The notes under the pieces: model-generated
What the model saw: only the letters and a program-made list of their open reading frames with translations
What the model was told of the DNA's origin: nothing
Databases searched by the model: none
Shown here: positions 1-9,560 of the stretch, in pieces
How the letters are laid out: every line of letters starts with the position of its first letter
Position numbering within the stretch: the first letter of the stretch is position 1
NCBI RefSeq assembly: GCF_001306915.1
Contig: NZ_LJTC01000014.1
Location: 1-64,000 of the forward strand
Origin: Pseudoalteromonas lipolytica
GTDB lineage: Bacteria > Pseudomonadota > Gammaproteobacteria > Enterobacterales > Alteromonadaceae
Reading direction: 5' to 3'
Length of the DNA stretch: 64,000 nt
Made by a program: the position numbers and the translations under genes

Positions 1-138
1 TAAGGCATATTCCCAAGCATTACTCACCCGTCCGCCGCTCGTCAGCAGAGTAGCAAGCTACTCTCTGTTACCGCTCGACTTGCATGTGTTAGGCCTGCCG
101 CCAGCGTTCAATCTGAGCCATGATCAAACTCTTCAATT
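1..138 (-). rRNA. 16S ribosomal RNA, 5' end only (runs off left edge)
   Basis: The reverse complement reads the universal bacterial 16S start, including the forward 27F primer site region (AGAGTTTGATCATGGCTCAG) and the GGCGGACGGGTGAGTAA segment. Only about 138 nt of the 5' domain lie in the window; the gene continues to the left. The short V1 loop resembles Pseudoalteromonas/Alteromonadales. Transcription runs leftward, in the same direction as the ribosomal protein operons to its right. The exact mature 5' end is estimated by alignment to the E. coli start. Confidence 0.97.
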
Positions 139-304
139 AAAAGTTTTTTGAAACCGAAGTTTCGTGCTCAATGAATTCTGTATAAATTGACTATATAGTC
201 ACTCATAAGAAATTGAGACTCTAAATTTGTTTGCTCCACTTAGTAAACCAAGCTTCGCTGTTAGAACTCAATCTGTACGAGTGCCCACACAGATGATTGC
301 TTTA

Positions 305-319
305 TATTGTTAAAGAACG
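305..319 (-). promoter_or_regulatory. rrn leader boxA antitermination site
   Basis: On the minus strand the leader reads CGTTCTTTAACAATA, a close match to the boxA core (TGCTCTTTAACA) bound by NusB-NusE in rRNA antitermination. It lies about 170 nt upstream of the 16S start and about 165 nt downstream of the P1 promoter, the usual place for a leader boxA. Function is inferred from the motif and its position. Confidence 0.75.
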
Positions 320-486
320 TTTGAGATACTTTTGCGTCTCAAGGGCTGTGCATTCTACGCAAGCCGTTATTTTTGTCAACACTTAATTTTGAGAAAAGTT
401 TATTTTTTCAAAACTCAGTTTTACTTGACTCAACCAACTCGTCGTTTTGCTTTTTTGTAAGCAGTCCGCCGTGTCGGTGGATGCGC

Positions 487-514
487 ATTATAGGGAGATC
501 TGAATTGAGATCAA
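487..514 (-). promoter_or_regulatory. rrn P1-type sigma-70 promoter
   Basis: Minus strand: -35 TTGATC (509-514), 16-bp spacer, perfect -10 TATAAT (487-492), followed by a GC-rich GCGCATCC discriminator typical of stringently controlled rRNA promoters. The bases upstream of -35 (515-540) are T/A-rich and could act as an UP element. Transcription should begin near 480 and give a leader of roughly 340 nt before 16S. No second equally strong promoter was identified. Confidence 0.85.
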
Positions 515-539
515 CTGTTTTTTGAAGTTTTTATGAAAA

Positions 540-812
540 AAATGACTGTTCGCGCAAAATACGAACGAAACGGGTAAAAATAGCACTAAATTACTCGTAT
601 TATGGCTATTTAGGCAGTGTTTTTTATAAATGAGCTTGTATTTAAGTTGTATAGAAGGTGATTTTAACTATAAAAGAACGCGAATTGATCTTTATATGTG
701 ATCTTAATTGCTAGGTGCTGGGTGCTAGGTACTTCAAGATTGCATGGTAATGTTTAGGGTTGATAGAGCTGTATTATTGAGAGTGAATTTTTAGTAGTGA
801 ATTTTAGAAAGT
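540..812. other. Non-coding spacer between rplQ terminator and rrn promoter
   Basis: This is the upstream part of the longest gene-free stretch (139-854). It has no convincing ORF in any frame. It is AT-rich and holds only the heptad array at 711-738. Fis or UP-element sites could lie nearest the rrn promoter but cannot be called by eye. Confidence 0.5.
711..738. repeat. Degenerate 7-bp heptad array, copy 1
   Basis: Four consecutive 7-mers read CTAGGTG, CTGGGTG, CTAGGTA and CTTCAAG. The 7-bp phase and the terminal CTTCAAG are shared with the array at 55124-55151, whose heptads are otherwise different in base composition. It lies in non-coding DNA downstream of the rplQ terminator. Function is unknown; see findings. 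Confidence 0.6.
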
Positions 813-840
813 AAAAAGCCGAGCATAAGCTCGGCTTTTT
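813..840 (-). terminator. Rho-independent terminator of the spc-alpha cluster
   Basis: A perfect 12-bp inverted repeat (AAAAAGCCGAGC / GCTCGGCTTTTT) with a 4-nt ATAA loop lies 14 bp after the rplQ stop. On the minus strand the stem ends in a run of U. The A-tract on the other side makes it potentially bidirectional. It insulates the rrn operon from ribosomal protein transcription. Confidence 0.9.
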
Positions 841-854
841 GGTGTCTTTACGAC

Positions 855-1256
855 TTACTCTGCAGACTGCGCGTCTTCTTGAACTTCTTCGTTTGTCGCT
901 GGGCGACCAACTAGTTCAATATAAGCCATTGGTGCATTATCACCAGCACGGAAGCCACACTTAAGAATACGAGTGTAACCACCAGGACGGTCTGTATTAC
1001 GTGGACCGATTTCGCTGAATAATTTACCAACTACTTCATTATCACGCGTGCGAGCAAACGCTAAACGGCGGTTTGCTACACTGTCAGTCTTAGCCAGTGT
1101 GATTAAAGGTTCAATTACACGGCGCAACTCTTTAGCTTTAGGCAAAGTTGTTTTGATGATTTCATGTTTCACCAAAGAACCAGCCATGTTGCTGAACATC
1201 GCTTTGCGATGGCTGCTGTTACGGTTTAATTGACGACCACTCTTACGATGGCGCAT
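855..1256 (-). CDS. rplQ: 50S ribosomal protein L17
   Basis: A 133-residue protein beginning [20 protein letters not shown], the invariant L17 N-terminus that lines the 23S rRNA near the exit tunnel. The conserved GGYTRI motif and the [11 protein letters not shown] region follow. It is slightly longer than E. coli L17 (127 aa) because of an acidic tail ([12 protein letters not shown]). It is the last gene of the alpha operon, 39 bp after rpoA, and is followed by a strong terminator. Confidence 0.98.
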   Translation of the reverse strand: MRHRKSGRQLNRNSSHRKAMFSNMAGSLVKHEIIKTTLPKAKELRRVIEPLITLAKTDSVANRRLAFARTRDNEVVGKLFSEIGPRNTDRPGGYTRILKCGFRAGDNAPMAYIELVGRPATNEEVQEDAQSAE

Positions 1257-1295
1257 GACCCTATCCTTCTAACTAAACTAATATAGTGATTTAGA

Positions 1296-2282
1296 TTATT
1301 CAGCTAGGCTTGCAGGCGGCCAATTTTCTAGGCGCATACCTAGAGAAAGACCACGTGAAGCTAGCACGTCTTTAATTTCAGTTAGAGACTTCTTACCTAA
1401 GTTAGGCGTTTTAAGAAGCTCAACTTCAGTGCGCTGAACTAAATCACCGATATATTGAATTTGCTCGGCTTTCAAACAGTTTGCTGAACGTACTGTTAGC
1501 TCAAGATCATCAACTGGACGAAGCAGAATAGGATCGAATTCTGGCTTCTCTTCTTTCTCTTCTGGCTCAGTTACATCACGTAAATCTACGAATGCATCTA
1601 ATTGCTCAGCTAAGATAGTAGACGCACGGCGGATCGCTTCTTCAGGATCTAGAGTGCCGTTTGTTTCCATATCAATGATTAACTTGTCTAAGTCTGTACG
1701 TTGCTCAACACGGGCTGATTCAACCGAGTACGCAATACGTTCAACTGGGCTGAATGATGCATCAAGCAGCAGACGACCAATTGGACGCTCATCGTCATCA
1801 GAGGATAAACGACTAGATGCCGGCACATAACCGCGACCGCGCTCAACACGAATACGCATGCTGATCTCGCTGCTATCTGTCGTAAGGTGACAGATAACGT
1901 GATCTGGGTTGGCGATAGTTACATCACCATCGTGCTGAATATCAGCCGCAGTCACAGGGCCTACACCAGATTTAGTCAGGGTCAGAAAAACTTCATCTTT
2001 GCCTTCTAAAGTTACTGCTAGACCTTTAAGGTTTAACAGAATTTCAATGATGTCTTCTTGTACGCCCTCTTTCGCGCTGTACTCATGCAATACACCGTCG
2101 ATTTCTACTTCAGTTACTGCACATCCAGGCATAGATGATAACAGTATACGGCGTAAGGCATTACCCAAAGTGTGACCAAAGCCACGCTCTAATGGTTCTA
2201 AAACTACTTTAGAACGCGTTGGGTTGATAGCGTCGATATCGACTAACCTTGGTTTTAGGAATTCGGTAACAGAACCCTGCAT
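1296..2282 (-). CDS. rpoA: DNA-directed RNA polymerase alpha subunit
   Basis: A 328-residue protein nearly collinear with E. coli alpha (329 aa). The N-terminal domain (about 1-235) mediates dimerisation and beta/beta' assembly, with the [23 protein letters not shown] signature split around residues 28-50. An acidic linker rich in Glu (about 236-248) leads to the C-terminal domain. That domain keeps the [13 protein letters not shown]-contact segment that binds UP elements and activators. It is in the alpha operon between rpsD and rplQ. Confidence 0.98.
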   Translation of the reverse strand: MQGSVTEFLKPRLVDIDAINPTRSKVVLEPLERGFGHTLGNALRRILLSSMPGCAVTEVEIDGVLHEYSAKEGVQEDIIEILLNLKGLAVTLEGKDEVFLTLTKSGVGPVTAADIQHDGDVTIANPDHVICHLTTDSSEISMRIRVERGRGYVPASSRLSSDDDERPIGRLLLDASFSPVERIAYSVESARVEQRTDLDKLIIDMETNGTLDPEEAIRRASTILAEQLDAFVDLRDVTEPEEKEEKPEFDPILLRPVDDLELTVRSANCLKAEQIQYIGDLVQRTEVELLKTPNLGKKSLTEIKDVLASRGLSLGMRLENWPPASLAE

Positions 2283-2306
2283 TTTATCCTCTCTTAACTC
2301 TTAACT

Positions 2307-2927
2307 TTACTTAGAGTAAAGTTCGACGATTAGTTGTTCGTTAATGTCCGCAGACAGATCTGAACGCTCAGGTAGGCGCTTGAAGCTACCTTCCATTTTC
2401 TTACCGTCAACTTCAACCCAAGTCGGCTTTTCACGTTGCTCAGCCAACTCTAGAGCAGCGATGATACGTGCTTGTGTTTTTGACTTCTCACGAATTACAA
2501 CAGTATCTTCTGGAGTAATTACGTATGAAGGAATGTTCACAACACGACCATTAACTAAAATCGCTTTGTGGCTTACTAACTGACGTGCTTCAGCGCGTGT
2601 GCTAGCAAAACCCATGCGATATACAACATTGTCTAAACGTTGCTCTAAAAGCTGTAACAAGTTTTCACCTGTATTACCTTTAAGGCGAGCAGCTTCTTTG
2701 TAGTAGTTACGGAATTGCTTTTCTAATACACCGTAGATACGACGTACTTTTTGCTTTTCACGTAGCTGTAAACCGTAATCAGATAAGCGACCTTTACGAG
2801 CGCCGTGCTGACCAGGTGCAGTCTCAAGTTTACACTTAGAGTCGATAGCTCTTACGCCGCTCTTAAGGAACAGGTCAGTACCTTCACGACGACTCAGCTT
2901 GAGCTTAGGGCCCAAATATCTTGCCAT
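2307..2927 (-). CDS. rpsD: 30S ribosomal protein S4
   Basis: A 206-residue protein starting [20 protein letters not shown]. The S4 RNA-binding domain covers about residues 96-156 ([20 protein letters not shown]). S4 nucleates 30S assembly on 16S h16-h18 and, in E. coli, represses the alpha operon by binding the rpsM leader; a matching leader is present at 3703-3772. A zinc-binding Cys cluster is absent, as in E. coli. Confidence 0.98.
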   Translation of the reverse strand: MARYLGPKLKLSRREGTDLFLKSGVRAIDSKCKLETAPGQHGARKGRLSDYGLQLREKQKVRRIYGVLEKQFRNYYKEAARLKGNTGENLLQLLEQRLDNVVYRMGFASTRAEARQLVSHKAILVNGRVVNIPSYVITPEDTVVIREKSKTQARIIAALELAEQREKPTWVEVDGKKMEGSFKRLPERSDLSADINEQLIVELYSK

Positions 2928-2948
2928 GTTATTTCTCCTAACCTATTG

Positions 2949-3335
2949 TTAAACGCGACGTTTCTTCGGTGGACGACAACCATTATGAGGGATTGGCGTC
3001 ACGTCAGTGATGTTGGTGATACGGTAACCAGCAGCATTCAAAGCACGTACAGCAGATTCACGACCTGGACCTGGACCTTTGATGAAAACTTCTAGATTTT
3101 TTAAACCGTATTCTTGAGCAGCAGTACCTGCACGCTCTGCAGCAACCTGAGCCGCGAATGGAGTAGATTTACGTGAACCACGGAAACCTGAACCACCTGC
3201 TGTTGCCCAAGATAGTGCATTACCTTGACGGTCGGTAATTGTTACAATAGTGTTGTTGAAAGAAGCATGAACGTGAGCCATACCATCAGCAACTTGCTTT
3301 TTAACCTTCTTACGACGAATTGGTGCTTTAGCCAT
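2949..3335 (-). CDS. rpsK: 30S ribosomal protein S11
   Basis: A 128-residue protein ending in the strongly conserved [18 protein letters not shown] tail. The core ([18 protein letters not shown]) forms the S11 fold of the 30S platform near the mRNA exit site. Length and sequence match gammaproteobacterial S11 almost residue for residue. It sits 13 bp after rpsM and 21 bp before rpsD. Confidence 0.98.
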   Translation of the reverse strand: MAKAPIRRKKVKKQVADGMAHVHASFNNTIVTITDRQGNALSWATAGGSGFRGSRKSTPFAAQVAAERAGTAAQEYGLKNLEVFIKGPGPGRESAVRALNAAGYRITNITDVTPIPHNGCRPPKKRRV

Positions 3336-3348
3336 AATCTACCCCACC

Positions 3349-3705
3349 TTATTTCTTGATAGGCTTGCGAGGACCCTTACGAGTACGCGCGTTAGTCTTA
3401 GTACGTTGACCACGTAGTGGTAACGAACGACGGTGACGTAGGCCACGGAAACAACCAAGGTCCATAAGGCGCTTGATATTTAATGTAACTTCACGACGAA
3501 GGTCACCTTCTACAGTGTACTTGCCAACTGCTTCACGCAATACGTCAAGTGTTTCGTCTGAAAGTTCACCGATTTTTGTGGTCTCGGCGATACCAGTCGC
3601 TGCTAAGATAGCCTTAGAGCGAGTCTTACCTATGCCATAAATAGCAGTTAAACCGATAACTGCGTGTTTATGATCAGGGACGTTAATGCCAGCGATACGG
3701 GCCAC
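3349..3705 (-). CDS. rpsM: 30S ribosomal protein S13 (GTG start)
   Basis: A 118-residue S13 of the 30S head, with the [10 protein letters not shown] helix-two-turn-helix segment and the basic C-terminal tail ([17 protein letters not shown]) that contacts P-site tRNA. I chose the GTG at 3705 ([18 protein letters not shown]). An in-frame GTG two codons upstream lies only 2 nt from the AGGAG at 3714-3718, while 3705 is 8 nt away. The GTG start matches E. coli rpsM, where it is embedded in the S4 repression pseudoknot. Confidence 0.96.
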   Translation of the reverse strand: MARIAGINVPDHKHAVIGLTAIYGIGKTRSKAILAATGIAETTKIGELSDETLDVLREAVGKYTVEGDLRREVTLNIKRLMDLGCFRGLRHRRSLPLRGQRTKTNARTRKGPRKPIKK

Positions 3706-3772
3706 TAACACATCTCCTATATTTGAATTTGGTAATCATCTGTTTGAAAAGCCCGTAAGGATACTCAAACGA
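3703..3772 (-). promoter_or_regulatory. Alpha operon leader, probable S4-binding pseudoknot
   Basis: On the minus strand the leader contains GTTTGAGTATCCTTACGGGC followed by TTTTCA and then the AGGAG and GTG start of rpsM. From memory, this closely resembles the E. coli alpha leader (GUUUGAGUAUCC, then ACGGGCUUUUCA). There, nested pairings form a pseudoknot across the ribosome-binding site to which S4 binds and traps the 30S subunit. Strong resemblance supports conserved autogenous control. The pairing was not computed. Confidence 0.75.
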
Positions 3773-3786
3773 AGACCAAATCACAA

Positions 3787-3820
3787 CTAAAAACACAGGC
3801 CGAGTAAATAACTCAGCCTG
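3787..3820 (-). terminator. Hairpin with U-tract between rpmJ and rpsM (terminator/attenuator)
   Basis: On the minus strand a hairpin CAGGCTGAGT / ACTCGGCCTG with a TATTT loop (stem 3796-3820, one mismatch) is followed by TGTTTTTAG. It lies 14 bp after the rpmJ stop and upstream of the S4 leader. It would end or attenuate spc-operon transcripts before the alpha operon. Confidence 0.65.
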
Positions 3821-3833
3821 CACGACTGTTTAA

Positions 3834-3947
3834 TTAGCCTTGCCTTTGCTTGTGCTTAGGCTCACTGCAAATTACGCGTACTACACCAGCACGTTTAATA
3901 ACTTTACAGTTACGGCATATTTTCTTAACGGAAGCACGTACTTTCAT
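3834..3947 (-). CDS. rpmJ: 50S ribosomal protein L36
   Basis: A 37-residue protein (starts [15 protein letters not shown], ends PKHKQRQG). The zinc-ribbon ligands are visible as Cys-x2-Cys, then Cys and His near the C-terminus, so this is the zinc-binding (C+) form of L36. It lies between secY and rpsM as in E. coli, where it ends the spc operon. It is small but unambiguous. Confidence 0.97.
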   Translation of the reverse strand: MKVRASVKKICRNCKVIKRAGVVRVICSEPKHKQRQG

Positions 3948-3969
3948 TGCTCAACTCCGTAAAATGACC

Positions 3970-5298
3970 TTATCGACCGTAGCCTTTAAGGTTTGCTTTT
4001 TTCAGCACAGAATCATACTGATGTGACATCAGATGCGTCTGTACTTGTGCCATAAAGTCCATGATTACAACAACGATAATCAAAATTGATGTACCGCCGA
4101 AATAGAATGGCGTTTGCCATGCCATAGTCATGAATTCGGGCACCAGACAGATAAAGGTTATATACAAAGCACCTGCCAATGTCAGGCGTGTCATCACTTT
4201 ATCAATGTATTTAGATGTCTGCTCACCTGGACGAATACCTGGGATAAATGCGCCAGATTTTTTCAGGTTATCTGCTGTTTCACGCGGGTTAAATACCAAC
4301 GCGGTGTAGAAAAAGCAGAAGAAGATAATAGCCGCAGCTAAAACCATCGCATATAAAGGTTGACCTGGAGTCAACGTTGTAGCGATTGCTTGTAGCACAT
4401 CAGCGACCGGACCTTCACCCTGGCCGAACCAGCTTGCAATTGTACCAGGGAACAGAATTATACTGCTAGCAAAGATTGGTGGAATAACACCCGCCATGTT
4501 TACTTTCAGTGGTAAGTGCGTGCTTTGAGCAGCAAATACCTGACGACCTTGTTGACGCTTTGCGTAGTTAACGACGATACGACGTTGGCCACGTTCAAAG
4601 AATACAACTAGGTAAGTAACAGCGAATACGATTACAGCAATCAATAACAGTACAAGTACATTCAGATCACCTTGGCGCGCCATTTCGGCTGTCGAACCAA
4701 TAGCAGACGGCAGGTTAGCTACAATACCAACAAAAATCAGAACTGAGATGCCGTTACCGATACCACGCTCTGTAATTTGTTCGCCCAACCACATTAGGAA
4801 CATAGTACCAGTTACTAAACTCACTACAGCAGTGAAGTAGAAACCGATACCTGGGTTAACAACTAACCCGTCCATCATGCCCGGTAAGCTAGTAGCAATA
4901 CCGATTGATTGGATTGTAGCAAGCACAAGCGTGCCGTAGCGTGTGTACTGGCTAATTTTCTTACGCCCTTGCTCACCTTCTTTCTTAAGCTCTATAAACG
5001 GCGGATACATATGCGTTAATAGTTGCGTAATAATCGAAGCCGAGATGTACGGCATAATACCCAGTGCTAACACTGAAGCGCGCTCAAGCGCACCACCGCT
5101 GAACATGTTAAACATTTCAACAATGGTGCCCTTTTGTTGCTCGAAGAAATCGGCAAGTACAGCGGCGTCAATCCCAGGGATCGGCACGAATGAACCTAGA
5201 CGGTAAATAATGATAGCACCTAATACAAATAGTAATCGACGCTTCAATTCCGAAAGCCCACTTTGTGCACTTTTCATATCTTGACCTGGTTTAGCCAT
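3970..5298 (-). CDS. secY: Protein translocase subunit SecY
   Basis: A 442-residue integral membrane protein, the channel-forming subunit of SecYEG. Ten hydrophobic segments are readable. The plug/TM2 region includes [20 protein letters not shown], and the cytoplasmic loop carries [13 protein letters not shown], a SecA/ribosome contact. The C-terminus ([14 protein letters not shown]) matches E. coli. It is encoded in the spc operon 11 bp after rplO and before rpmJ, the standard position. Confidence 0.98.
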   Translation of the reverse strand: MAKPGQDMKSAQSGLSELKRRLLFVLGAIIIYRLGSFVPIPGIDAAVLADFFEQQKGTIVEMFNMFSGGALERASVLALGIMPYISASIITQLLTHMYPPFIELKKEGEQGRKKISQYTRYGTLVLATIQSIGIATSLPGMMDGLVVNPGIGFYFTAVVSLVTGTMFLMWLGEQITERGIGNGISVLIFVGIVANLPSAIGSTAEMARQGDLNVLVLLLIAVIVFAVTYLVVFFERGQRRIVVNYAKRQQGRQVFAAQSTHLPLKVNMAGVIPPIFASSIILFPGTIASWFGQGEGPVADVLQAIATTLTPGQPLYAMVLAAAIIFFCFFYTALVFNPRETADNLKKSGAFIPGIRPGEQTSKYIDKVMTRLTLAGALYITFICLVPEFMTMAWQTPFYFGGTSILIIVVVIMDFMAQVQTHLMSHQYDSVLKKANLKGYGR

Positions 5299-5308
5299 TA
5301 GTACTTCC

Positions 5309-5743
5309 TTAGTCTTCTACCTTGCCTCCGGCAGCTTCGATAGCTTCGCGAGCACCTTTAGTCACTTTAAGACCTTTAACGGTAACTGCGCGTGAAACTT
5401 CGCCAGATTTAACTACTTTAACGAACTGGATGTTCTTTTTAACTAGACCAGCTGCTTGTAACGCGTTTACGTCTACTACATCGCCTTCAACTTTAGCGAT
5501 TTCAAAAAGGTTAACTTCAGTAGATACTAATGATTTACGTGAAGTGAAACCAAATTTAGGTAGACGACGTTGCATAGGCATTTGACCGCCTTCGAAACCA
5601 ACGCGTACTTTACCGCCAGAACGTGATTTTTGGCCTTTATGACCACGGCCACCAGTCTTACCAAGACCAGAACCAATACCACGACCTAGACGTTTCTTTT
5701 CAGTTTTTGCACCAGCAGCAGGTGAAAGTGTATTCAAATGCAT
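5309..5743 (-). CDS. rplO: 50S ribosomal protein L15
   Basis: A 144-residue protein with the Gly/Arg-rich N-terminus typical of L15 ([20 protein letters not shown]) that threads into 23S rRNA, and the FGFTSRKS and C-terminal KVTKGA segments. I chose the ATG at 5743 ([11 protein letters not shown], matching E. coli MRLNTLSPAEG). A TTG codon 15 bp upstream would add five residues but overlaps rpmD and has no homology support. GAGGG lies 8 nt before the ATG. Confidence 0.97.
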   Translation of the reverse strand: MHLNTLSPAAGAKTEKKRLGRGIGSGLGKTGGRGHKGQKSRSGGKVRVGFEGGQMPMQRRLPKFGFTSRKSLVSTEVNLFEIAKVEGDVVDVNALQAAGLVKKNIQFVKVVKSGEVSRAVTVKGLKVTKGAREAIEAAGGKVED

Positions 5744-5747
5744 CGAA

Positions 5748-5930
5748 TTAACCCTCAACCTTTACCATGTAAGAAACTTGGTTAATCATACCACGCACAC
5801 ATGCTGTGTCTTCTAACTCAACAGTGTGATTGATACGACGTAGACCAAGACCGCGTAATGTAGCTTTATGCTTCGGTAAACGACCGATAGAGCTCTTTAC
5901 TTGTGTTACTTTTACAGTTTTATTAGCCAT
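5748..5930 (-). CDS. rpmD: 50S ribosomal protein L30
   Basis: A 60-residue protein starting [17 protein letters not shown] and containing the L30 signature [20 protein letters not shown]. This length is normal for bacterial L30. It lies between rpsE (3 bp gap) and rplO (4 bp gap) in the spc operon. The high density of genes here implies a single polycistronic message. Confidence 0.97.
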   Translation of the reverse strand: MANKTVKVTQVKSSIGRLPKHKATLRGLGLRRINHTVELEDTACVRGMINQVSYMVKVEG

Positions 5931-5933
5931 GGT

Positions 5934-6440
5934 TTACCCCGTGATTTCGTCAACGCTAAGACCACGTTTAGCAGCGATTGACTCTGGAGAGTTCATGTTC
6001 TCTAGAGCAGCAATCGTTGCACGAACGATGTTGATCGGGTTAGTTGAACCGTATGCTTTTGACAATACGTTCTGTACACCAGTTACTTCTAGTACTGCAC
6101 GCATCGCACCACCGGCGATGATACCTGTACCTTCAGAAGCAGGCTGCATGTATACTTTAGAACCCGCGTGGCGACCCTTGATTGGGTGCTGTAGCGTGTT
6201 ACCGTTAAGGTCTACACTGATCATGTTGCGACGTGCTTTTTCCATTGCTTTTTGAATAGCAGCTGGAACTTCACGTGCTTTACCATAACCAAAACCTACT
6301 TTACCTGCGCCGTCACCAACTACTGTTAGTGCAGTGAAGCTAAAGATACGACCACCTTTAACCACTTTAGACACACGGTTTACCGCGATTAGCTTTTCAG
6401 CCAAATCAGGCTGTTGTTGCTTTGCTTCTACGTTAGCCAT
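5934..6440 (-). CDS. rpsE: 30S ribosomal protein S5
   Basis: A 168-residue protein with the N-terminal double-stranded-RNA-binding-like domain (about 12-78, [20 protein letters not shown]) and the C-terminal ribosomal S5 fold (from about 90; [19 protein letters not shown]). S5 shapes the mRNA entry channel and affects decoding fidelity. It starts with [17 protein letters not shown] and follows rplR by 9 bp. Confidence 0.98.
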   Translation of the reverse strand: MANVEAKQQQPDLAEKLIAVNRVSKVVKGGRIFSFTALTVVGDGAGKVGFGYGKAREVPAAIQKAMEKARRNMISVDLNGNTLQHPIKGRHAGSKVYMQPASEGTGIIAGGAMRAVLEVTGVQNVLSKAYGSTNPINIVRATIAALENMNSPESIAAKRGLSVDEITG

Positions 6441-6449
6441 TGTCTACTC

Positions 6450-6800
6450 CTAGAATTGCAGACCGGCTTCACGCGCTGCATCAGCAAGCGCCTTCACACG
6501 GCCGTGATATTTAAAGCCACTGCGATCAAAAGCAATCTTTTCGATGCCTTTGTCAGCTGCACGTTCAGCAACCGCTTTACCAACTGCTTGAGCAGCTGCA
6601 ACGTTACCTGTGCCTTTAACTGTTTCGCTAATTGCTTTTTCAACAGTAGAAGCAGCAGCCAGTACAGTACCCTCAGCAGTAACTACTTGAGCGTAAATGT
6701 GACGTGGCGTGCGGTGGATAACAAGACGCGTTGTGCCTTGTTCAATGTAATTTCTACGAGTGCGCTTAGCACGACGTAGACGAGCTGTTTTTTTATCCAT
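6450..6800 (-). CDS. rplR: 50S ribosomal protein L18
   Basis: A 116-residue L18 that binds 5S rRNA with L5 and L25. The basic N-terminus ([18 protein letters not shown]) and the [21 protein letters not shown]-terminal motif are diagnostic. It matches the E. coli protein (117 aa) in length. It is in the spc operon between rplF and rpsE. Confidence 0.98.
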   Translation of the reverse strand: MDKKTARLRRAKRTRRNYIEQGTTRLVIHRTPRHIYAQVVTAEGTVLAAASTVEKAISETVKGTGNVAAAQAVGKAVAERAADKGIEKIAFDRSGFKYHGRVKALADAAREAGLQF

Positions 6801-6809
6801 CGTCTTACC

Positions 6810-7343
6810 TTACTTCTTCTTAGCCTCTTTACGGCGTACATTCTCGTCCGCGTAACGAACACCTTTACCTTTATAAGGCTCAGGTTTACGGTATGCACGG
6901 ATGTTAGCAGCTGTTTGACCAACTAACTGCTTGTCTACGCCCTTAACTAGAACTTCTGTTTGGCTTGGTGTTTCAATCGTAATACCTTCTGGTACTTCGA
7001 AATTCACTGGGTGTGAGAAACCAAGAGTTAAGTCTAATACTTTGCCCTTAGCTGCTGCACGGTAACCAACACCTACTAACTGAAGTTTCTTCTCGTAACC
7101 TTCATGCGTACCAACAACCATGTTGTTGATTAGAGCGCGAGCAGTACCTGCTTGTGCCCATGCATTAGCTACGCCTTCACGAGGTAAAGTTGTAATAACG
7201 TTGTCGTTAACTTGTACTTCAACAGCGTCGTTGATTGTACGAGTTAATTCACCGTTTTTGCCTTTAACTGTGATGTCCTGGCCTTTTAATGTAACTTCTA
7301 CACCGGCAGGAACATTGATTGGTGCCTTTGCTATGCGAGACAT
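6810..7343 (-). CDS. rplF: 50S ribosomal protein L6
   Basis: A 177-residue protein made of two duplicated L6 folds (about 10-82 and 90-165). The conserved C-terminal signature [15 protein letters not shown] is present. L6 sits at the base of the L7/L12 stalk near the sarcin-ricin loop. It lies between rpsH (13 bp gap) and rplR (9 bp gap). Confidence 0.98.
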   Translation of the reverse strand: MSRIAKAPINVPAGVEVTLKGQDITVKGKNGELTRTINDAVEVQVNDNVITTLPREGVANAWAQAGTARALINNMVVGTHEGYEKKLQLVGVGYRAAAKGKVLDLTLGFSHPVNFEVPEGITIETPSQTEVLVKGVDKQLVGQTAANIRAYRKPEPYKGKGVRYADENVRRKEAKKK

Positions 7344-7356
7344 AGTTCCCCTCCGA

Positions 7357-7749
7357 TTAAGCTACAAAGCCAATGATCTCACCACCAACGCCGGCACTAC
7401 GTGCTGCGCGGTCTGTCATTAGGCCTTTAGAAGTTGATACGATAGCGATACCAAGACCACCCATTACCTTTGGTAATTCGTCACGTTTCTTATAGATACG
7501 TAGACCAGGGCGGCTAACACGCTGGATGTTTTCAATAACAGCTTTGCCTTCGAAATATTTTAAATCGATAGAAAGCTCAGGCTTCGCTTCACCGCTTACA
7601 GCGTAATCTGCGATATAACCTTCATCTTTTAATACTTTAGCTACTGCTACTTTCAGTTTTGAAGTTGGCATCGTTACTGATACTTTCTTCGCTGACTGAC
7701 CGTTACGGATACGTGTAAACAAATCCGCAATAGGATCTTGCAAGCTCAT
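7357..7749 (-). CDS. rpsH: 30S ribosomal protein S8
   Basis: A 130-residue S8 beginning [18 protein letters not shown] and ending with the conserved [20 protein letters not shown] region. S8 binds 16S helix 21 and in E. coli represses the spc operon by binding mRNA near rplE. No matching S8 mRNA site was confirmed by eye. It follows rpsN by 21 bp. Confidence 0.98.
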   Translation of the reverse strand: MSLQDPIADLFTRIRNGQSAKKVSVTMPTSKLKVAVAKVLKDEGYIADYAVSGEAKPELSIDLKYFEGKAVIENIQRVSRPGLRIYKKRDELPKVMGGLGIAIVSTSKGLMTDRAARSAGVGGEIIGFVA

Positions 7750-7770
7750 AGTCTTACTCCCGTGATACTA

Positions 7771-8076
7771 TTACCAGCTAGCCTTTTTAAGGCCAGGAAT
7801 TTCACCGCGCATAGCTGCTTCGCGAACTTTAATACGGCTCATGCCGAATTTGCGAAGGTAACCATGTGGGCGGCCCGTAACGTTACAACGATTACGTTGA
7901 CGTGAAGAGCTAGAATCACGTGGTAAAGCTTGAAGCTTTAATACCGCGTCCCAACGATCATCGTCAGATGTATTAACATCACTGATGATAGCTTTTAGTG
8001 CCGCACGCTTTTCAGCGAACTGAGCAACTAATTTCGCACGCTTTGCTTCGCGCGCTTTCATAGAATTCTTTGCCAT
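7771..8076 (-). CDS. rpsN: 30S ribosomal protein S14
   Basis: A 101-residue long-form S14 ([20 protein letters not shown]) with the C-terminal [18 protein letters not shown] motif. Only one cysteine of the zinc motif is present, so this is the zinc-independent (C-minus) type usual in gammaproteobacteria. It lies between rplE and rpsH as in the E. coli spc operon. Confidence 0.98.
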   Translation of the reverse strand: MAKNSMKAREAKRAKLVAQFAEKRAALKAIISDVNTSDDDRWDAVLKLQALPRDSSSSRQRNRCNVTGRPHGYLRKFGMSRIKVREAAMRGEIPGLKKASW

Positions 8077-8086
8077 AACCCTACCC

Positions 8087-8626
8087 TTATTTCTTGAATG
8101 GGAAGTTAAACGCTTCTAACAACGCACGGCCTTCATCATCTGTTTTCGCAGAAGTAGTGATTGTGATATCCATACCGCGAACACGGTCTACTTTATCATA
8201 ATCGATTTCTGGGAAGATGATTTGCTCACGTACGCCCATGCTGTAGTTACCACGTCCATCAAAAGACTTAGCACTTACACCACGGAAGTCACGGATACGT
8301 GGGATAGCGATTGAAACCAAACGCTCAAAAAAGTCCCACATACGCTCGCCACGTAGGGTTACTTTACAACCAATTGGGTAACCTTCACGCACTTTGAAGC
8401 CAGCAACTGATTTGCGTGCTTTAGTGATTAGAGGTTTCTGACCAGAGATTGCTTCTAGATCCGCAACAGCGTTATCTAGGATCTTCTTGTCAGCTAGAGC
8501 TTCGCCCACACCCATGTTTAATGTGATCTTTTCGATCTGAGGGACTTGCATGACAGAGCTGAAACCAAACTTCTCTTGAAGCTCAGCAACTACTTTGTCT
8601 TTATATACTTCATGCAGTTTCGCCAT
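8087..8626 (-). CDS. rplE: 50S ribosomal protein L5
   Basis: A 179-residue 5S-rRNA-binding protein. Diagnostic segments are [32 protein letters not shown] and [20 protein letters not shown] chose the second ATG of an ATGATG pair (8626; [10 protein letters not shown]), because it aligns with E. coli L5 and lies 7 nt from a GGAG. An in-frame extension of 23 codons further upstream overlaps rplX and has no homology support. Confidence 0.97.
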   Translation of the reverse strand: MAKLHEVYKDKVVAELQEKFGFSSVMQVPQIEKITLNMGVGEALADKKILDNAVADLEAISGQKPLITKARKSVAGFKVREGYPIGCKVTLRGERMWDFFERLVSIAIPRIRDFRGVSAKSFDGRGNYSMGVREQIIFPEIDYDKVDRVRGMDITITTSAKTDDEGRALLEAFNFPFKK

Positions 8627-8642
8627 CATTCTACTCCAACTA

Positions 8643-8957
8643 TTAGATAGTTTTACCAGTAGATTTAAAGATACGTAATTTCTTACCATCTTCAATCTTG
8701 AAACCTACACGATCTGCTTTACCCGTTTCCGAGTTGTAGATCGCAACGTTTGATACGTCGATAGACGCTTCTTTCTCAACAATACCGCCAGCTTGGTTCA
8801 ACTGAGGAACAGGCTTTTGGTGCTTCTTGATTAAGTTGATGCCTTCGACAAATACTCGACCAGATTCAGCAACAACTGAAAGCACTTTACCGCGCTTACC
8901 TTTGTCTTTGCCTGCTAGTACGATTACTTCGTCATCACGACGGATTTTTGCTGCCAT
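8643..8957 (-). CDS. rplX: 50S ribosomal protein L24
   Basis: A 104-residue L24 with the N-terminal KOW motif ([19 protein letters not shown], residues about 7-26), which initiates 50S assembly at the 5' end of 23S rRNA. The [12 protein letters not shown] motif is conserved. It lies 10 bp after rplN and 16 bp before rplE. Confidence 0.98.
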   Translation of the reverse strand: MAAKIRRDDEVIVLAGKDKGKRGKVLSVVAESGRVFVEGINLIKKHQKPVPQLNQAGGIVEKEASIDVSNVAIYNSETGKADRVGFKIEDGKKLRIFKSTGKTI

Positions 8958-8967
8958 GATAGACTCC

Positions 8968-9336
8968 TTATAGTACTTCTGGTGCTAGTGAAACGATTTT
9001 CATGAACTTTTCAGTACGAAGTTCACGAGTCACAGGGCCGAAGATACGAGTACCAATTGGCTGTAAGTTATCGTTTAAGATAACAGCCGCATTGCTATCG
9101 AAACGGATCAAAGAACCGTCCGGACGACGAACGCCTTTTTTAGTACGCACAACTACCGCGTTTTTAACATCACCTTTCTTCACTTTACCGCGAGGAATAG
9201 CTTCTTTTACAGAAACTTTGATGATATCGCCAACCGCTGCATAGCGACGGTGCGAACCGCCAAGGACTTTAATACACTGCACTTTGCGAGCGCCGCTGTT
9301 ATCAGCAACGTCCAGCTGAGTTTGCATTTGGATCAT
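8968..9336 (-). CDS. rplN: 50S ribosomal protein L14
   Basis: A 122-residue L14 ([20 protein letters not shown]) with the signature [20 protein letters not shown]. It contacts 16S helix 14 in an intersubunit bridge. A strong GGAGG precedes the ATG. It is the first gene of the spc operon here. Unlike E. coli, rpsQ and the rest of the S10 operon are not directly upstream; a 275-bp gap and an asmA-type gene follow instead. Confidence 0.98.
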   Translation of the reverse strand: MIQMQTQLDVADNSGARKVQCIKVLGGSHRRYAAVGDIIKVSVKEAIPRGKVKKGDVKNAVVVRTKKGVRRPDGSLIRFDSNAAVILNDNLQPIGTRIFGPVTRELRTEKFMKIVSLAPEVL

Positions 9337-9448
9337 GTTAATGACCTCCGGTGTAGAAATTACAACGCGCCTTAATTTTGTTTAAAATCAAGACATTTCG
9401 GTTAAATTCCACTCAAAAAACAAGCAAGTTGTCTCTTAAGGGCGGGCA

Positions 9449-9477
9449 ATTGTAGCAGCAATGGCAAGGAAGTGGTA
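9449..9477 (-). promoter_or_regulatory. Candidate spc operon promoter
   Basis: Minus strand: a good -10 TACAAT (rc of 9449-9454) directly followed by a GC-rich TGCCCGCCC discriminator typical of growth-rate-regulated ribosomal promoters. The -35 region 17-18 bp upstream (around 9472-9478) matches the consensus poorly. It would give a leader of about 105 nt before rplN. Confidence 0.5.
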
Positions 9478-9560
9478 GGTTATTTTTTAATTAATTTGGA
9501 ATTAATCGCAATGCTTGCATTGAGGAATTACAGCAGCTTGCTGGTTTGTTATTGATTATA

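Noticed and set aside
5744..5758. Alternative TTG start for rplO
   Set aside because: It overlaps rpmD and adds residues not found in homologues; the ATG at 5743 has GAGGG at good spacing and matches E. coli.
6683..6922. Minus-strand ORF overlapping rplR and rplF
   Set aside because: Out-of-frame shadow of two ribosomal genes; no plausible product.
8627..8695. 23-codon N-terminal extension of rplE
   Set aside because: It runs into rplX and has no homology support; the ATG at 8626 aligns with all known L5 proteins.
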